Source: Melioribacteraceae bacterium (GTDB lineage: Bacteria; Bacteroidota; Ignavibacteria; Ignavibacteriales; Melioribacteraceae). From it: a DNA stretch of 64,000 nt. A model generated the notes under the pieces. The model had not been told where the DNA came from, did not search any database, and saw only the letters and a list, made by a program, of their open reading frames with translations. This document shows, one piece after another, positions 34,578 through 43,754 of the stretch. A program made the position numbers and the translations under genes. The stretch covers positions 1-64,000 of the forward strand of contig JALNXG010000006.1 in NCBI GenBank assembly GCA_023230485.1. The letters are read 5' to 3'. Numbering within the stretch: the stretch's first letter is position 1; each line of letters begins with the position of its first letter.

Positions 34578-36022
34578 TAAGAATAGATTTCATATTTTTG
34601 TCCTAGAAGCCAAAATTGCCGCGAAATATCAAAAGTTAATTCAACACAAGGACCGAGAGCATCTGGATTCATTTTAAATGAATAGCCCGAATTAAGAGTA
34701 CGCATTATTTCAGAAAGTATATTCTCACCTGCAAAGTATCTTATTAATGCGCTTAAAGTACCGTTGGATATAGTCATATTTTGAGTTTTGCATCTATTAA
34801 GTAAGTCGCGCATAAAATCATCAAGATTTTTTTTCCCACCTGAATATTTGACAATTGCTGCATTTAAATTATGAGCGAAAAGATCACCTCGATAGTAAGG
34901 GATTCTTTGAAGATCGCTATCAGACCAAAAATCTTTAACTAAACGTTCGTTCTTTTCGTAACGGTATGGATTTTTAGCGTACTTTTCCAATACATTATTT
35001 ACATCACTAAGATATTCATCGAATGAAATTAATTTAGAGCGTAATAAAATCAACCGGGCATAATAATCAGTGAACCCTTCTAAGAACCAATAGACTAATT
35101 GTTCAGGTGGTGAAGTGGGCATACTTGCGCCGACCCAATTATGAAATGTTTCGTGAGCTAAAACTTTTTTTAATCTAAAATCGATATCACGCGATTGATC
35201 AATAAATAAAGCAAACGAATTAAATCTTCCTGTGCCGGCTTGATCACCACTTCCACTTATCGGAAGTAGAGTTACTAAGAAAAAGGGGTAATTGAAATCA
35301 TTCCAGAATGTTCGTTCATTTCTTATTACGGTCTCAGTAAAATCTAAAAATTGATTATCAGAAAATTTATATTTTCCTTTAATTGCGACAAATATAGAAT
35401 TACTACCGCTCATTTTTTTCGTAATACGAAAATCGCCGCCTGCGAAAATTGAATAGCGTAATTTCCAAAGTTGAGTTTTAAATTCTTGAGTCTTTTGATT
35501 TACCCCGAAGCTATTGGCTAGCGACCAATTTGATGGAATGTTTTTCCAAGTTATTCTAAATGAAAATTCTTTCTCGTCTCCCCAATCAGGAAGTATGAAA
35601 AATGTTTCACCAAGAAAGTGGATTGTTCCTTTTCTAATTACAGTTTGATAGTGATTGCCAAGCTCTATATCATCGTTACGAATTTCTTCCACTTGATATT
35701 CGAGTTTTACAAAAGTATTGGGAGTGTATCGAATGATTTTTTCGTTTTTTGTATTTGTATCTAAGATGTAAGTATTAGAAGATGAAGAGCGTAAGTTTTT
35801 AATTCCGTCATATTGTTTTTGACCCCCATATTCATTGGGGATAATAATTTTTGTTTCACCGGAGCTATCACCTTTAAATTCGAGAGTAATGGATAAGCGA
35901 AATAATTTCAGGTCGTAATACGGCTGAATCTCATACGAAATTGAGGGCTTATCCGCATTCTTGGCATTCATTACCGAAAAGGCGAAAAGAAATATTAATA
36001 CAATTAATCGGTAAACTTTCAT
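34520..36022 (-). CDS. Secreted M61-like zinc metallopeptidase
   Basis: 500 residues with a signal peptide (MKVYRLIVLIFLFAFSVMNA). The N-terminal 180 residues are the beta-sandwich typical of M61 (glycyl aminopeptidase-like) enzymes. The gluzincin motif HETFHNW gives H290, E291 and H294, and WFLEGFTDYYARLILLR supplies the third ligand E315, so the active site is complete. A C-terminal helical domain follows (400-500). A PDZ domain, frequent in the family, is not evident. It acts on peptides in the periplasm or outside. Its 3' end overlaps the CHASE2 gene by 58 bases in antisense. Confidence 0.85.
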   Translation of the reverse strand: MKVYRLIVLIFLFAFSVMNAKNADKPSISYEIQPYYDLKLFRLSITLEFKGDSSGETKIIIPNEYGGQKQYDGIKNLRSSSSNTYILDTNTKNEKIIRYTPNTFVKLEYQVEEIRNDDIELGNHYQTVIRKGTIHFLGETFFILPDWGDEKEFSFRITWKNIPSNWSLANSFGVNQKTQEFKTQLWKLRYSIFAGGDFRITKKMSGSNSIFVAIKGKYKFSDNQFLDFTETVIRNERTFWNDFNYPFFLVTLLPISGSGDQAGTGRFNSFALFIDQSRDIDFRLKKVLAHETFHNWVGASMPTSPPEQLVYWFLEGFTDYYARLILLRSKLISFDEYLSDVNNVLEKYAKNPYRYEKNERLVKDFWSDSDLQRIPYYRGDLFAHNLNAAIVKYSGGKKNLDDFMRDLLNRCKTQNMTISNGTLSALIRYFAGENILSEIMRTLNSGYSFKMNPDALGPCVELTFDISRQFWLLGQKYEIYSYQLREGTSDKKCLDWFNVK

Positions 36023-36272
36023 CTATATAGGCATCTCCGAAGTAATAAGATATCATAAAGCATAATATATAATTTTACAATAACATCGACACGAAAATAT
36101 CAGGGTAAAAATTTTGGGATATTTTAGAATTAATATTTTTATGTCCTCCCAATCATTCCGATTCGTCTCAATTTAATTGCTTCTGCTTTTGATAACTTCC
36201 GCTTGCATATTGGCATAATATACGCGGCTAAAATTATATTTTGATGAAAATCTTGTTCTAATTTACGTTCTA

Positions 36273-37709
36273 TTAATGTGCTTCAGAAAAACCAAGTTCA
36301 TCATTAAAGGTATATAGATTTTCTGTTTTAATTATTTCAAATCCCGCTTCGTTAATTTTGCTCATTAAGTCAAGTATGCTTTTCTGATCAATTTCGTTCC
36401 AGTTCCCATCTTTATAACGACATCTCCAATGGTCTGTACAGAATGTTTCTTTGATTCCATCCGGATATACTTTAATACCGCGATTAGTAATAAGTTTTAG
36501 TTTAAGTGAATCATTAAAAACATTATCCAATTGATTGCCAATATCATGGGGTGCACCAATCCAATCGATAAATACATCTACTCCTACTAATTTTTTTATT
36601 TCAGGAACTTCATGTGATGCATGAATTAAATCCAATGGATTAGGTGCATAGTAATGAGCCGCTCTTAATTCGTGTGGGGTTTTTCCAAGATTGGAAATTA
36701 CTGCTTCGGCAAATTCTGCTGTCCCAACTCTTACACTTGAAATACCTTGTTCAAATATATCACCGGTATGAATACCATTTTCAATTGTTCTGAACCATGC
36801 ATTATGAATTGCTTCTGCGGGAGCTATCTGACCGATATGAACAAGCATCATTACGGCTGAAAGTAATAGTCCGGAGGGATTAGCAAGATTTTTCCCTGCG
36901 ATATCGGGTGCAGAACCATGAATAGCTTCAAACATTGAAAGATGTTCGCCGATATTAGAGGAACCCGCCAAACCAATTGAACCTGAAATCTGAGCTGCTA
37001 CATCGGAAAGAATATCGCCATATAAATTGCTCATTACGATTACGTCAAATCTTTCGGGAGTATCTGCGAGGCGAGCCGCACCGATATCCACAATCCAGGT
37101 ATCATTTTCAATTTCGGGATATTCAGGAGCAATCTCTTTGAATACCTGATGATATAGACCATCGGTAATCTTCATAATATTATCTTTAACGAAGAGAGAG
37201 ACTTTTTTTCTTCCATATTCCCGCGCATATTCAAAAGCATAGCGGATAATTTTTTCGGTGCCGGCACGGCTGAATAATTTCAAACATTGATATACTTGTG
37301 AAGTCTGTCGATGTTCAATTCCGGCGTAAACGTCTTCTTCGTTCTCTCTAATAATTACAACGTCCATATCGGGATGCTTAGAGCGTATAAATGGTCGGTA
37401 TGATTTACAAGGTCTTACATTTGCATAGAGACCGAATGCTTTACGAGTAGTTACATTCAGACTTTTGTATCCCCCACCGCGTGGAGTTGTAATAGGTGCT
37501 TTTAAGAATACTTTTGTATGCTGTAAAGATGAAAAAGCGTTCGATGATAGACCGGTATCGATTCCGCTTAGATAAACCTTCTCACCAATCTCAATTTCTT
37601 CGATTTCGAGCTTAGCACCGGCTGCTTCTAAGATTTTTAATGTGGCGTCCATAATTTCAGGACCGATTCCATCGCCTCTCGCTACTGTAATTGGTATATA
37701 TTCAGACAT
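36273..37709 (-). CDS. icd: Isocitrate dehydrogenase with C-terminal extension
   Basis: 478 residues; converts isocitrate to 2-oxoglutarate in the TCA cycle. The beta-decarboxylating dehydrogenase core occupies 1-335 (VARGDGIGPEI, the substrate-binding STxNxR-type loop SLNVTTRKAFGLYANVRP, IRENEEDVYAGIEHR, the metal site SNLYGDILSD). A 140-residue C-terminal domain follows, as in the Thermus-type enzyme. The cofactor loop reads HGSAPDIAGKNLANPSG: aspartate-isoleucine where NADP enzymes carry Lys-Tyr, which points to NAD+ as cofactor; this is inference from family knowledge. Stand-alone gene, divergent from the M16 unit at 37925 (215-bp gap). Confidence 0.93.
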   Translation of the reverse strand: MSEYIPITVARGDGIGPEIMDATLKILEAAGAKLEIEEIEIGEKVYLSGIDTGLSSNAFSSLQHTKVFLKAPITTPRGGGYKSLNVTTRKAFGLYANVRPCKSYRPFIRSKHPDMDVVIIRENEEDVYAGIEHRQTSQVYQCLKLFSRAGTEKIIRYAFEYAREYGRKKVSLFVKDNIMKITDGLYHQVFKEIAPEYPEIENDTWIVDIGAARLADTPERFDVIVMSNLYGDILSDVAAQISGSIGLAGSSNIGEHLSMFEAIHGSAPDIAGKNLANPSGLLLSAVMMLVHIGQIAPAEAIHNAWFRTIENGIHTGDIFEQGISSVRVGTAEFAEAVISNLGKTPHELRAAHYYAPNPLDLIHASHEVPEIKKLVGVDVFIDWIGAPHDIGNQLDNVFNDSLKLKLITNRGIKVYPDGIKETFCTDHWRCRYKDGNWNEIDQKSILDLMSKINEAGFEIIKTENLYTFNDELGFSEAH

Positions 37710-37924
37710 TCTATATCCTTTTAAAAATAATTAAGCAATATAATAAAATTCGCTCCATTTTTATATTCTTAGAAAAGGAGATAATGGAAAACGTCTATGA
37801 GTTTTTATTGTATCGCATTATTTTATAATTTTACTTTATAAATCGGAACTAATTATAGTTGTCGACCGTCTAAATTTAGTTATAACAAAAAACAAAACAC
37901 ACACTAACAAACCGGGATTAAGTA

Positions 37925-39247
37925 ATGAAGCTAAAATTATTTTTGGTTCTATTTATTGCTGGTTCAGTTTTATATGGTCAAACACGTAAAATTGAATTTA
38001 CGCAATACGATATGGATAATGGAATCCACGTTATTCTTCATCAGGATAATAGCACGCCAATAGTGGCGATCACGATGACTTTTCATGTAGGCTCAAAGAA
38101 TGAAGACCCAACAAGAACAGGTTTTGCTCACTTTTTCGAACATCTGATGTTCGAAGGTTCAAAGTATATGGAACGCGGAGATTATGATAAACTTTCGCAG
38201 AATGCAGGAGGTACTAATAATGCAAGTACTTCTTTCGACAAAACATTTTATTATCAAGTACTTCCATCAAATCAGTTAGAATTAGGTCTTTGGATGGAAT
38301 CAGAAAGATTAGCTCACTTAAAGATCGATAGCATTGGTGTTGAAACTCAAAGGAAAGTAGTAAAAGAAGAAAGAAGCCAGAGATATGATAATCAACCTTA
38401 TGGATCGATATTCGAGCAGACATTCAAAAGGGCGTATAAAGTTCATCCATATAGATGGATGCCAATCGGATCGGCTCAATATATAGATCAAGCAACGCTC
38501 GGTGAATTTATGGCTTTCTACAACAAATTTTATGTGCCACAGAATGTAACAATCTCAATTGCAGGTGATATTGATTTAGCAAAAGCAAAAGAATTAGTAG
38601 CAAAATATTATGGTGATATTCCAAGAGGAATAGAAGATATAAAGAAAGTTGATGTAGTAGAACCACCTTTGGGAGGTGAAGTAAGAGATGTAGTTTATGA
38701 TAATATTCAGTTGCCATTAGTATTAGAAGCATATAGAATACCGGCACAGGGAACAAAAGATTATTATGCAATAGAGATGCTTAGCTCACTTTTATCAAAG
38801 GGACAGAGTTCTCGTCTTTATAAAGAGATTGTTGATAAACAGCAGAAAGCGGTTTTCTTAAGCTCGATGAATTACGCTATGGAAGATCCGGGCTTATTTG
38901 TAGTTTATGGTATTACAAATATGGGTGTAACACCTGAAGATTTAGAAGCCGTTATTGAAACAGAACTTACTAAAGTAAAAGAGAAAACAATTGACGAACA
39001 GGAATTTCAGAAACTCCGCAATCAGATCGAAAGTGATTTCGTTAACTCAAACAGCACAATGATCGGTATAGCAAATTCATTAGCAGATTATTATGTTTAT
39101 TTCGGAGATGCTAATTTGATAAATACAGAGATTGACCGCTATATGAAGGTTACAAAGGAGGATATTAGAGATGCAGCTAAAAAATATCTTTCACCTGAAA
39201 ATAGAGTAGTGCTATATTATTTACCTAAATCAGCTGAAAAAAAATAA
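37925..39247 (+). CDS. M16B zinc peptidase, catalytic subunit
   Basis: 440 residues. Signal peptide MKLKLFLVLFIAGSVLYGQ. The inverted zinc motif HFFEH (H69, E72, H73) and the downstream glutamate in VVKEERSQRYDNQP complete an active inverzincin site; two homologous lobes span about 25-230 and 235-440. In M16B enzymes such a chain pairs with a second, zinc-free chain that supplies the R/Y substrate-gripping motif; the next gene, 13 bases on, fits that part. Together they should make a periplasmic oligopeptidase. Confidence 0.95.
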   Translation: MKLKLFLVLFIAGSVLYGQTRKIEFTQYDMDNGIHVILHQDNSTPIVAITMTFHVGSKNEDPTRTGFAHFFEHLMFEGSKYMERGDYDKLSQNAGGTNNASTSFDKTFYYQVLPSNQLELGLWMESERLAHLKIDSIGVETQRKVVKEERSQRYDNQPYGSIFEQTFKRAYKVHPYRWMPIGSAQYIDQATLGEFMAFYNKFYVPQNVTISIAGDIDLAKAKELVAKYYGDIPRGIEDIKKVDVVEPPLGGEVRDVVYDNIQLPLVLEAYRIPAQGTKDYYAIEMLSSLLSKGQSSRLYKEIVDKQQKAVFLSSMNYAMEDPGLFVVYGITNMGVTPEDLEAVIETELTKVKEKTIDEQEFQKLRNQIESDFVNSNSTMIGIANSLADYYVYFGDANLINTEIDRYMKVTKEDIRDAAKKYLSPENRVVLYYLPKSAEKK

Positions 39248-39260
39248 CGGAGAGAACGAA

Positions 39261-41336
39261 ATGAAAAATAAAGTTTTAATTCTATTAGTATTATTTGCTT
39301 TTGTCTCGATGAATTATGGTCAGCTTGATCGAAGCAAAATTCCGCAAGCCGGAACTGCACCTGTAATAAATCTTGGCAATTATGATTCATTTACACTTGC
39401 AAACGGATTGAAAGTATTCGTAGTTGAAAATCATAAGCTTCCGAAAGTATCTTTTAATTTAATTATCGATAGAGACCCGGTAAATGAAAAAGATAAAGCC
39501 GGATATATTGATATGGCGGGTCAGCTATTAAGAACGGGTACGAAGACACGCACTAAAGATAAAATTGATCAAGAGATTGATTTTATTGGAGCTGCCTTAT
39601 CCACATCTTCGACCGGAGTTTTTGGATCTTCATTAAAAAAGCACACAAATAAATTGCTCGATATTATGAGTGATGTGGTATTGAATCCTCAATTCAAACA
39701 AGAAGAATTAGATAAGATCAAGAAACAGACATTATCGGGATTAGCTTCACAGAAAGATGATCCAAGTGCTATTGCCTCAAATGTATCAACAGTTTTAACT
39801 TTTGGAAAAGATCATCCTTATGGTGAACTTACTACTGAGACAACTGTTGAAAATATTTCGCTTGATGATCTAAAAGGATATTACTCTACTTACTTCAAAC
39901 CAAATATCTCTTATTTAGCAATTGTAGGTGATATTAATAAGGGTGAAGCAAAAAAATTAGTAGAAAAGTATTTTGGTAAATGGAAAAAAGGTGAAGTAGC
40001 TAAAAACACATTCGCTGCTCCATCGCAGCCATTATTAGCAAAAGTAGCAATGGTTGATAGACCGGCTTCAGTTCAATCAGTTTTAAATATTACATATCCG
40101 ATTGATTTAAAAGTTGGTACGCCCGATGTTATAAAAGCGAATGTAATGAATACAATATTAGGCGGTGGATTCCAATCCAAAATAAATAATAATCTTAGAG
40201 AAGTTCATGGTTATACTTATGGTGCCGGATCGTCTATCGATGCTGATAAATATGCAGGAAGATTTTCAGTTTCTACAACCGTTCGTAATGCAGTTACGGA
40301 TAGTGCTATCACCGAAATTCTCAATGAAATGAGAAAAATGAGAAGTGAGAAAATAACTGATGAAGAATTGCAATCTACAAAAAACTATATGACAGGCGGA
40401 TTCGCTCGTTCATTAGAAAGCCCACAGACTATTGCTAATTTTGCTATCAATATCGATAGATATGGATTGGATAAAGATTACTATAAAAATTACCTCACTC
40501 GTCTAAGTGAAGTAACAGTGGATGATGTTCAGGAAGTTGCTAAGAAATATGTAAAACCAAATAACGCATATATTCTTGTAGTAGGAAATGCAAGTGAAGT
40601 GGCAAAAACATTAACGAATTTTACGATTAATAATAAAGTTAATTACTATGATATCTATGGTAATGAAGTTGATCCAGCGGCGCAAAATCTTCCTGCCGGC
40701 GTAACCGTAAAATCTGTATTGGATAAATATACAGAAGCAGTAGGCGGCAAAGAAAACTTATTAAAGATAAATGATAAGACAATGAAATTAAGTGCATCGG
40801 TTCAGGGAATGAATTTGACGATTACAATCTCTCAAAAAGTACCCAATAAATTATATCAGAATCTTGATGCCGGAGTATTCCAACAGAAGACAGTTTTTGA
40901 TGGCGAAAAAGGGAAAGTATCTGCAATGGGTCAAGAGCAGGAAGTTACCGGTTCTGCTTTAGAAGAGATGAAAGTTCAGGCAGCCATTCATGGACATCTT
41001 GATTATGCAGCTCTTGGTGTAAAACCGGAACTTACAGGAATGGAAAAAATTAATGGAAAAGATGCTTATAAAGTAACTCTTAATTATCCATCTGGCAGCA
41101 AAGCTACTCAATATTATGATGTAGAAAGCGGTTTCTTAGTTCGTAGTACTTCTACTGTTGAATCTCCGCAAGGAACATTTACTCAGACTTCTGATTTTGG
41201 TGATTATAAAGAAGTTGAAGGAATTAAATTCCCATTCAAAATGCATCAGAGCGTAGGACCGCAGGATATTGAGCTTACAGTTGATTCTATTGAGATTAAT
41301 ACAGGTCTTTCAGATTCATTATTTGAAGTGAAGTAA
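39261..41336 (+). CDS. M16B non-catalytic subunit with extra C-terminal domain
   Basis: 691 residues with a signal peptide (MKNKVLILLVLFAFVSMNYG). Two M16 lobes fill about 30-450, but the HxxEH position reads AGYIDMAGQLLR, so zinc is not bound. The second lobe has YTYGAGSSIDADKYAGRFSV, fitting the R/Y pair of the partner subunit type. Residues about 470-691 form an additional domain (VKSVLDKYTEAVGGKENLLK, GKDAYKVTLNYPSGSKATQY, YYDVESGFLVRSTSTVESPQ) resembling LolA/outer-membrane lipoprotein-sorting-type sandwiches. The fusion makes this chain about 240 residues longer than a plain M16B subunit. Operon partner of 37925-39247. Confidence 0.9.
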   Translation: MKNKVLILLVLFAFVSMNYGQLDRSKIPQAGTAPVINLGNYDSFTLANGLKVFVVENHKLPKVSFNLIIDRDPVNEKDKAGYIDMAGQLLRTGTKTRTKDKIDQEIDFIGAALSTSSTGVFGSSLKKHTNKLLDIMSDVVLNPQFKQEELDKIKKQTLSGLASQKDDPSAIASNVSTVLTFGKDHPYGELTTETTVENISLDDLKGYYSTYFKPNISYLAIVGDINKGEAKKLVEKYFGKWKKGEVAKNTFAAPSQPLLAKVAMVDRPASVQSVLNITYPIDLKVGTPDVIKANVMNTILGGGFQSKINNNLREVHGYTYGAGSSIDADKYAGRFSVSTTVRNAVTDSAITEILNEMRKMRSEKITDEELQSTKNYMTGGFARSLESPQTIANFAINIDRYGLDKDYYKNYLTRLSEVTVDDVQEVAKKYVKPNNAYILVVGNASEVAKTLTNFTINNKVNYYDIYGNEVDPAAQNLPAGVTVKSVLDKYTEAVGGKENLLKINDKTMKLSASVQGMNLTITISQKVPNKLYQNLDAGVFQQKTVFDGEKGKVSAMGQEQEVTGSALEEMKVQAAIHGHLDYAALGVKPELTGMEKINGKDAYKVTLNYPSGSKATQYYDVESGFLVRSTSTVESPQGTFTQTSDFGDYKEVEGIKFPFKMHQSVGPQDIELTVDSIEINTGLSDSLFEVK

Positions 41337-41370
41337 AAAAACATTATAATAATAGTTATAGATTTTTATT

Positions 41371-41402
41371 CATCGCCTCTTAAATAGAGGCGGTGTTGTT
41401 TT
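41371..41402 (+). terminator. Rho-independent terminator after the M16 pair
   Basis: CATCGCCTCT (41371-41380) pairs with AGAGGCGGTG (41386-41395), ten pairs with one G-U wobble and loop TAAAT, followed by TTGTTTT. It separates the M16 unit from the antiporter gene 20 bases on. Confidence 0.8.
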
Positions 41403-41422
41403 AATATTAGCGAAAGGGATAA

Positions 41423-42400
41423 ATGACATTAGCGATAATAGCAATAATTTGTGGGGTGATATTACTTGTATGGAGTGCGGATAAGTTTGTAGAGGGTTCG
41501 GCATCCACTGCTCGGTATTTTGGAATGCCGCCATTATTAATCGGAATGGTAGTCGTGGGATTCGGTACTTCCGCTCCCGAAATGGTAGTCTCAGCATTGG
41601 CTTCATTACAAGGAAATCCGGGAATCGCAATCGGTAATGCTTATGGATCCAATATTGCAAATATCGGATTGATTCTAGGTATAACGGCTTTAATTAGTCC
41701 CATAGTTATTCACTCAAATATTTTACGAATAGAACTCCCTATACTTGCCGGTGTTACGGCTCTATCTATATTCTTAATTTATGATTTAGAGATTTCTTTT
41801 CTCGATGCGATTATTTTGTTAATAGTTTTTGGCGGATTAATGTATTGGACTATTCGTCAAAGAATAAAGGAGAAACAGGATCCTTTAGCTAAGGAAATCG
41901 AAGAAGAAACGGTAACCCATTCGATGCCTATTAAGAAATCAGTTTTTTGGTTAGTCGTTGGATTGATTTTGTTGATTGTCAGTTCTCGAATTTTGGTGTG
42001 GGGGGCGGTAGAGCTTGCTACAATTTTCGGAGTAAGTGATATGATAATAGGATTAACCATAGTGGCGGTCGGTACCTCTTTACCCGAACTCGCATCTTCG
42101 ATTATTGCAGTACGGAAAGGCGAGCATGAAATAGCTCTCGGAAATATTCTCGGTTCAAATCTATTTAATACATTGGCAGTGGTTGGAATTGCCGGAGCAA
42201 TAACTCCGATTAACGTTACACCCGAAACGCTTTCAAGAGATATAGTAATTATGGCAGGATTAACCCTGTTCCTTTTTGTAATTGGCTACGGATTTAAAAC
42301 GAAGCATGGACGCATAAATAGAATAGAAGGAGCGGGACTATTATTATTCTATATTGCATACACAACCTACTTAATATCCATGACATTTGCTGCACGATAA
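41423..42400 (+). CDS. Calcium/cation antiporter (CaCA family, YrbG-like)
   Basis: 325 residues, ten predicted membrane helices in two inverted repeats. The alpha-repeats that bind the cation are VVVGFGTSAPEMVVSALASL / NAYGSNIANIGLILG and VAVGTSLPELASSIIAV / NILGSNLFNTLAVVG, each with its essential glutamate. It exchanges Ca2+ for Na+ or H+ across the inner membrane. Preceded by the terminator at 41371-41402, so it has its own promoter or is read by leak-through. Confidence 0.94.
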   Translation: MTLAIIAIICGVILLVWSADKFVEGSASTARYFGMPPLLIGMVVVGFGTSAPEMVVSALASLQGNPGIAIGNAYGSNIANIGLILGITALISPIVIHSNILRIELPILAGVTALSIFLIYDLEISFLDAIILLIVFGGLMYWTIRQRIKEKQDPLAKEIEEETVTHSMPIKKSVFWLVVGLILLIVSSRILVWGAVELATIFGVSDMIIGLTIVAVGTSLPELASSIIAVRKGEHEIALGNILGSNLFNTLAVVGIAGAITPINVTPETLSRDIVIMAGLTLFLFVIGYGFKTKHGRINRIEGAGLLLFYIAYTTYLISMTFAAR

Positions 42401-42699
42401 AAATAATTTTAAGATCAGTAATTTGATTGTGTAGAATTGCTGATGATTAAAAAAAATAATTATTGTTACAACATAACATTTCTTATAGCATTAAAGCAAT
42501 GCCAAAAATAGGGTCTTGATTTTATTAAGACCTAAAAGTATTATTGACCCACGAACAAATTTAACTTTTTTGGTTTTAAGAAATTCTAATGATTGTTTCA
42601 TTGCAATGGAGTATTTGTTTATGGAATTAATTAGATACAAGTTCAGAAACTTCCCTTCTTTTATCATAATTTATAATACATTTTATTATTAGGTAAACA
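42401..42699. other. AT-rich intergenic region
   Basis: Nearly 300 bases without a gene. It contains a GGTCTT/AAGACC hairpin (42512-42517 with 42527-42532, loop of 9) that lacks a T-run on the plus strand, and a weak GCATT/AATGC repeat at 42488-42502. No tRNA, insertion remnant or ORF of note. The promoter of the 42700 gene should lie in the final 80 bases but no clear box stands out. Confidence 0.6.
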
Positions 42700-43752
42700 A
42701 TGAAAATTATAATATCCTTATTACTTCTTTTGCTAATCTCACAATATTCATGCAGTCCAACGGAACCCGAAGAAAAGAAAGTGTCTCCTCCAGACACAAC
42801 AAGTCAAAACTTTAGCTTTGAGACAGTAGAGTTCGGAAACGGATATGCATCAAGTCTTTTTGAAGATGTATGGGTGTTTGATGAAAATAATATATGGGCT
42901 GTCGGAGATTTAGATTTAGATGGCAATTATACAAATATAATGAGATGGGATGGAAAGAAATGGTTTCCACAACTGCCATATATAACCAGCAGTGGATTAT
43001 CAGGAATATGGGCAGCAGATTCGAGTAACATATATTTTGCCTGCGGAGCAATAGCTAAATATGAAAAAGGAAAAATTATAGAATATGACTTAGGGGCATT
43101 AGGATTACCATCACGAGAGGGTGTGGAAAAGATATGGGGATCGAGCAACAAGAATATATGGGGAGTAGGCTGGTGGGGTACGATAGTTCATTTTGACGGT
43201 AAAGAATGGAAAAAAATAGAATATGATAGAAAATGGCTTTTCTTCAGTATTACAGGGAATAAAGAAACCGGAATTGCTTATGCCTTAGCAAGAAATAGTG
43301 AAGATGGATTTATAATAGTAGAATTAAGCGAAGGAGGTGCAAATGTTATTTATGATGGAAGTAAAGATGAACAAGCATTGAGATCAATTCAGATGAAGTA
43401 TTATGAAGACAAACTCTACTTAGGAGATTTGGATATGAGGAGCACAAAAGCATGGTATTATGATTTGGAAACAAAAAAAGCTGTAATACAGAGGGATTTT
43501 AGAGGTACCAAATTAAATGTTGGAATATCACAAATAGCAATGATAAAAAACAATGATATTTATTATATCGGAGAGAGTTTAGATGGTTTACAGGGAACGT
43601 TAATACATTATAATGGGAAAAATTATAAAGGATTTATTGGGCAATTTAATTCATTATCAAATTATGGAGGAGCACATACAGATGGCAATATTTGTGTAAC
43701 AGTAGGTTTTCATAATAACAAAGCTTTCTTAACCAAAATTAGGAGAAACTAA
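42700..43752 (+). CDS. Lipoprotein with beta-propeller-like repeats
   Basis: 350 residues. Lipoprotein signal with C18 (LISQYSCS) then a proline-rich linker. The rest shows five or six repeats of a WxxDxxNIWAVG-type unit (FEDVWVFDENNIWAVGDLD, SGIWAADSSNIYFACG, EKIWGSSNKNIWGVGWWGT, then HFDGKEWKKIE), as in surface beta-propellers annotated loosely as glucosyl transferase-like in this group. No catalytic motif seen. It lies two bases before the next gene (43755), with which it is surely co-translated; a surface partner role is inferred. Confidence 0.78.
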   Translation: MKIIISLLLLLLISQYSCSPTEPEEKKVSPPDTTSQNFSFETVEFGNGYASSLFEDVWVFDENNIWAVGDLDLDGNYTNIMRWDGKKWFPQLPYITSSGLSGIWAADSSNIYFACGAIAKYEKGKIIEYDLGALGLPSREGVEKIWGSSNKNIWGVGWWGTIVHFDGKEWKKIEYDRKWLFFSITGNKETGIAYALARNSEDGFIIVELSEGGANVIYDGSKDEQALRSIQMKYYEDKLYLGDLDMRSTKAWYYDLETKKAVIQRDFRGTKLNVGISQIAMIKNNDIYYIGESLDGLQGTLIHYNGKNYKGFIGQFNSLSNYGGAHTDGNICVTVGFHNNKAFLTKIRRN

Positions 43753-43754
43753 AA

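Noticed and set aside
42512..42532. GGTCTT/AAGACC hairpin as a terminator for the antiporter gene
   Set aside because: Over 110 bases after the stop and without a T-run on the plus strand.
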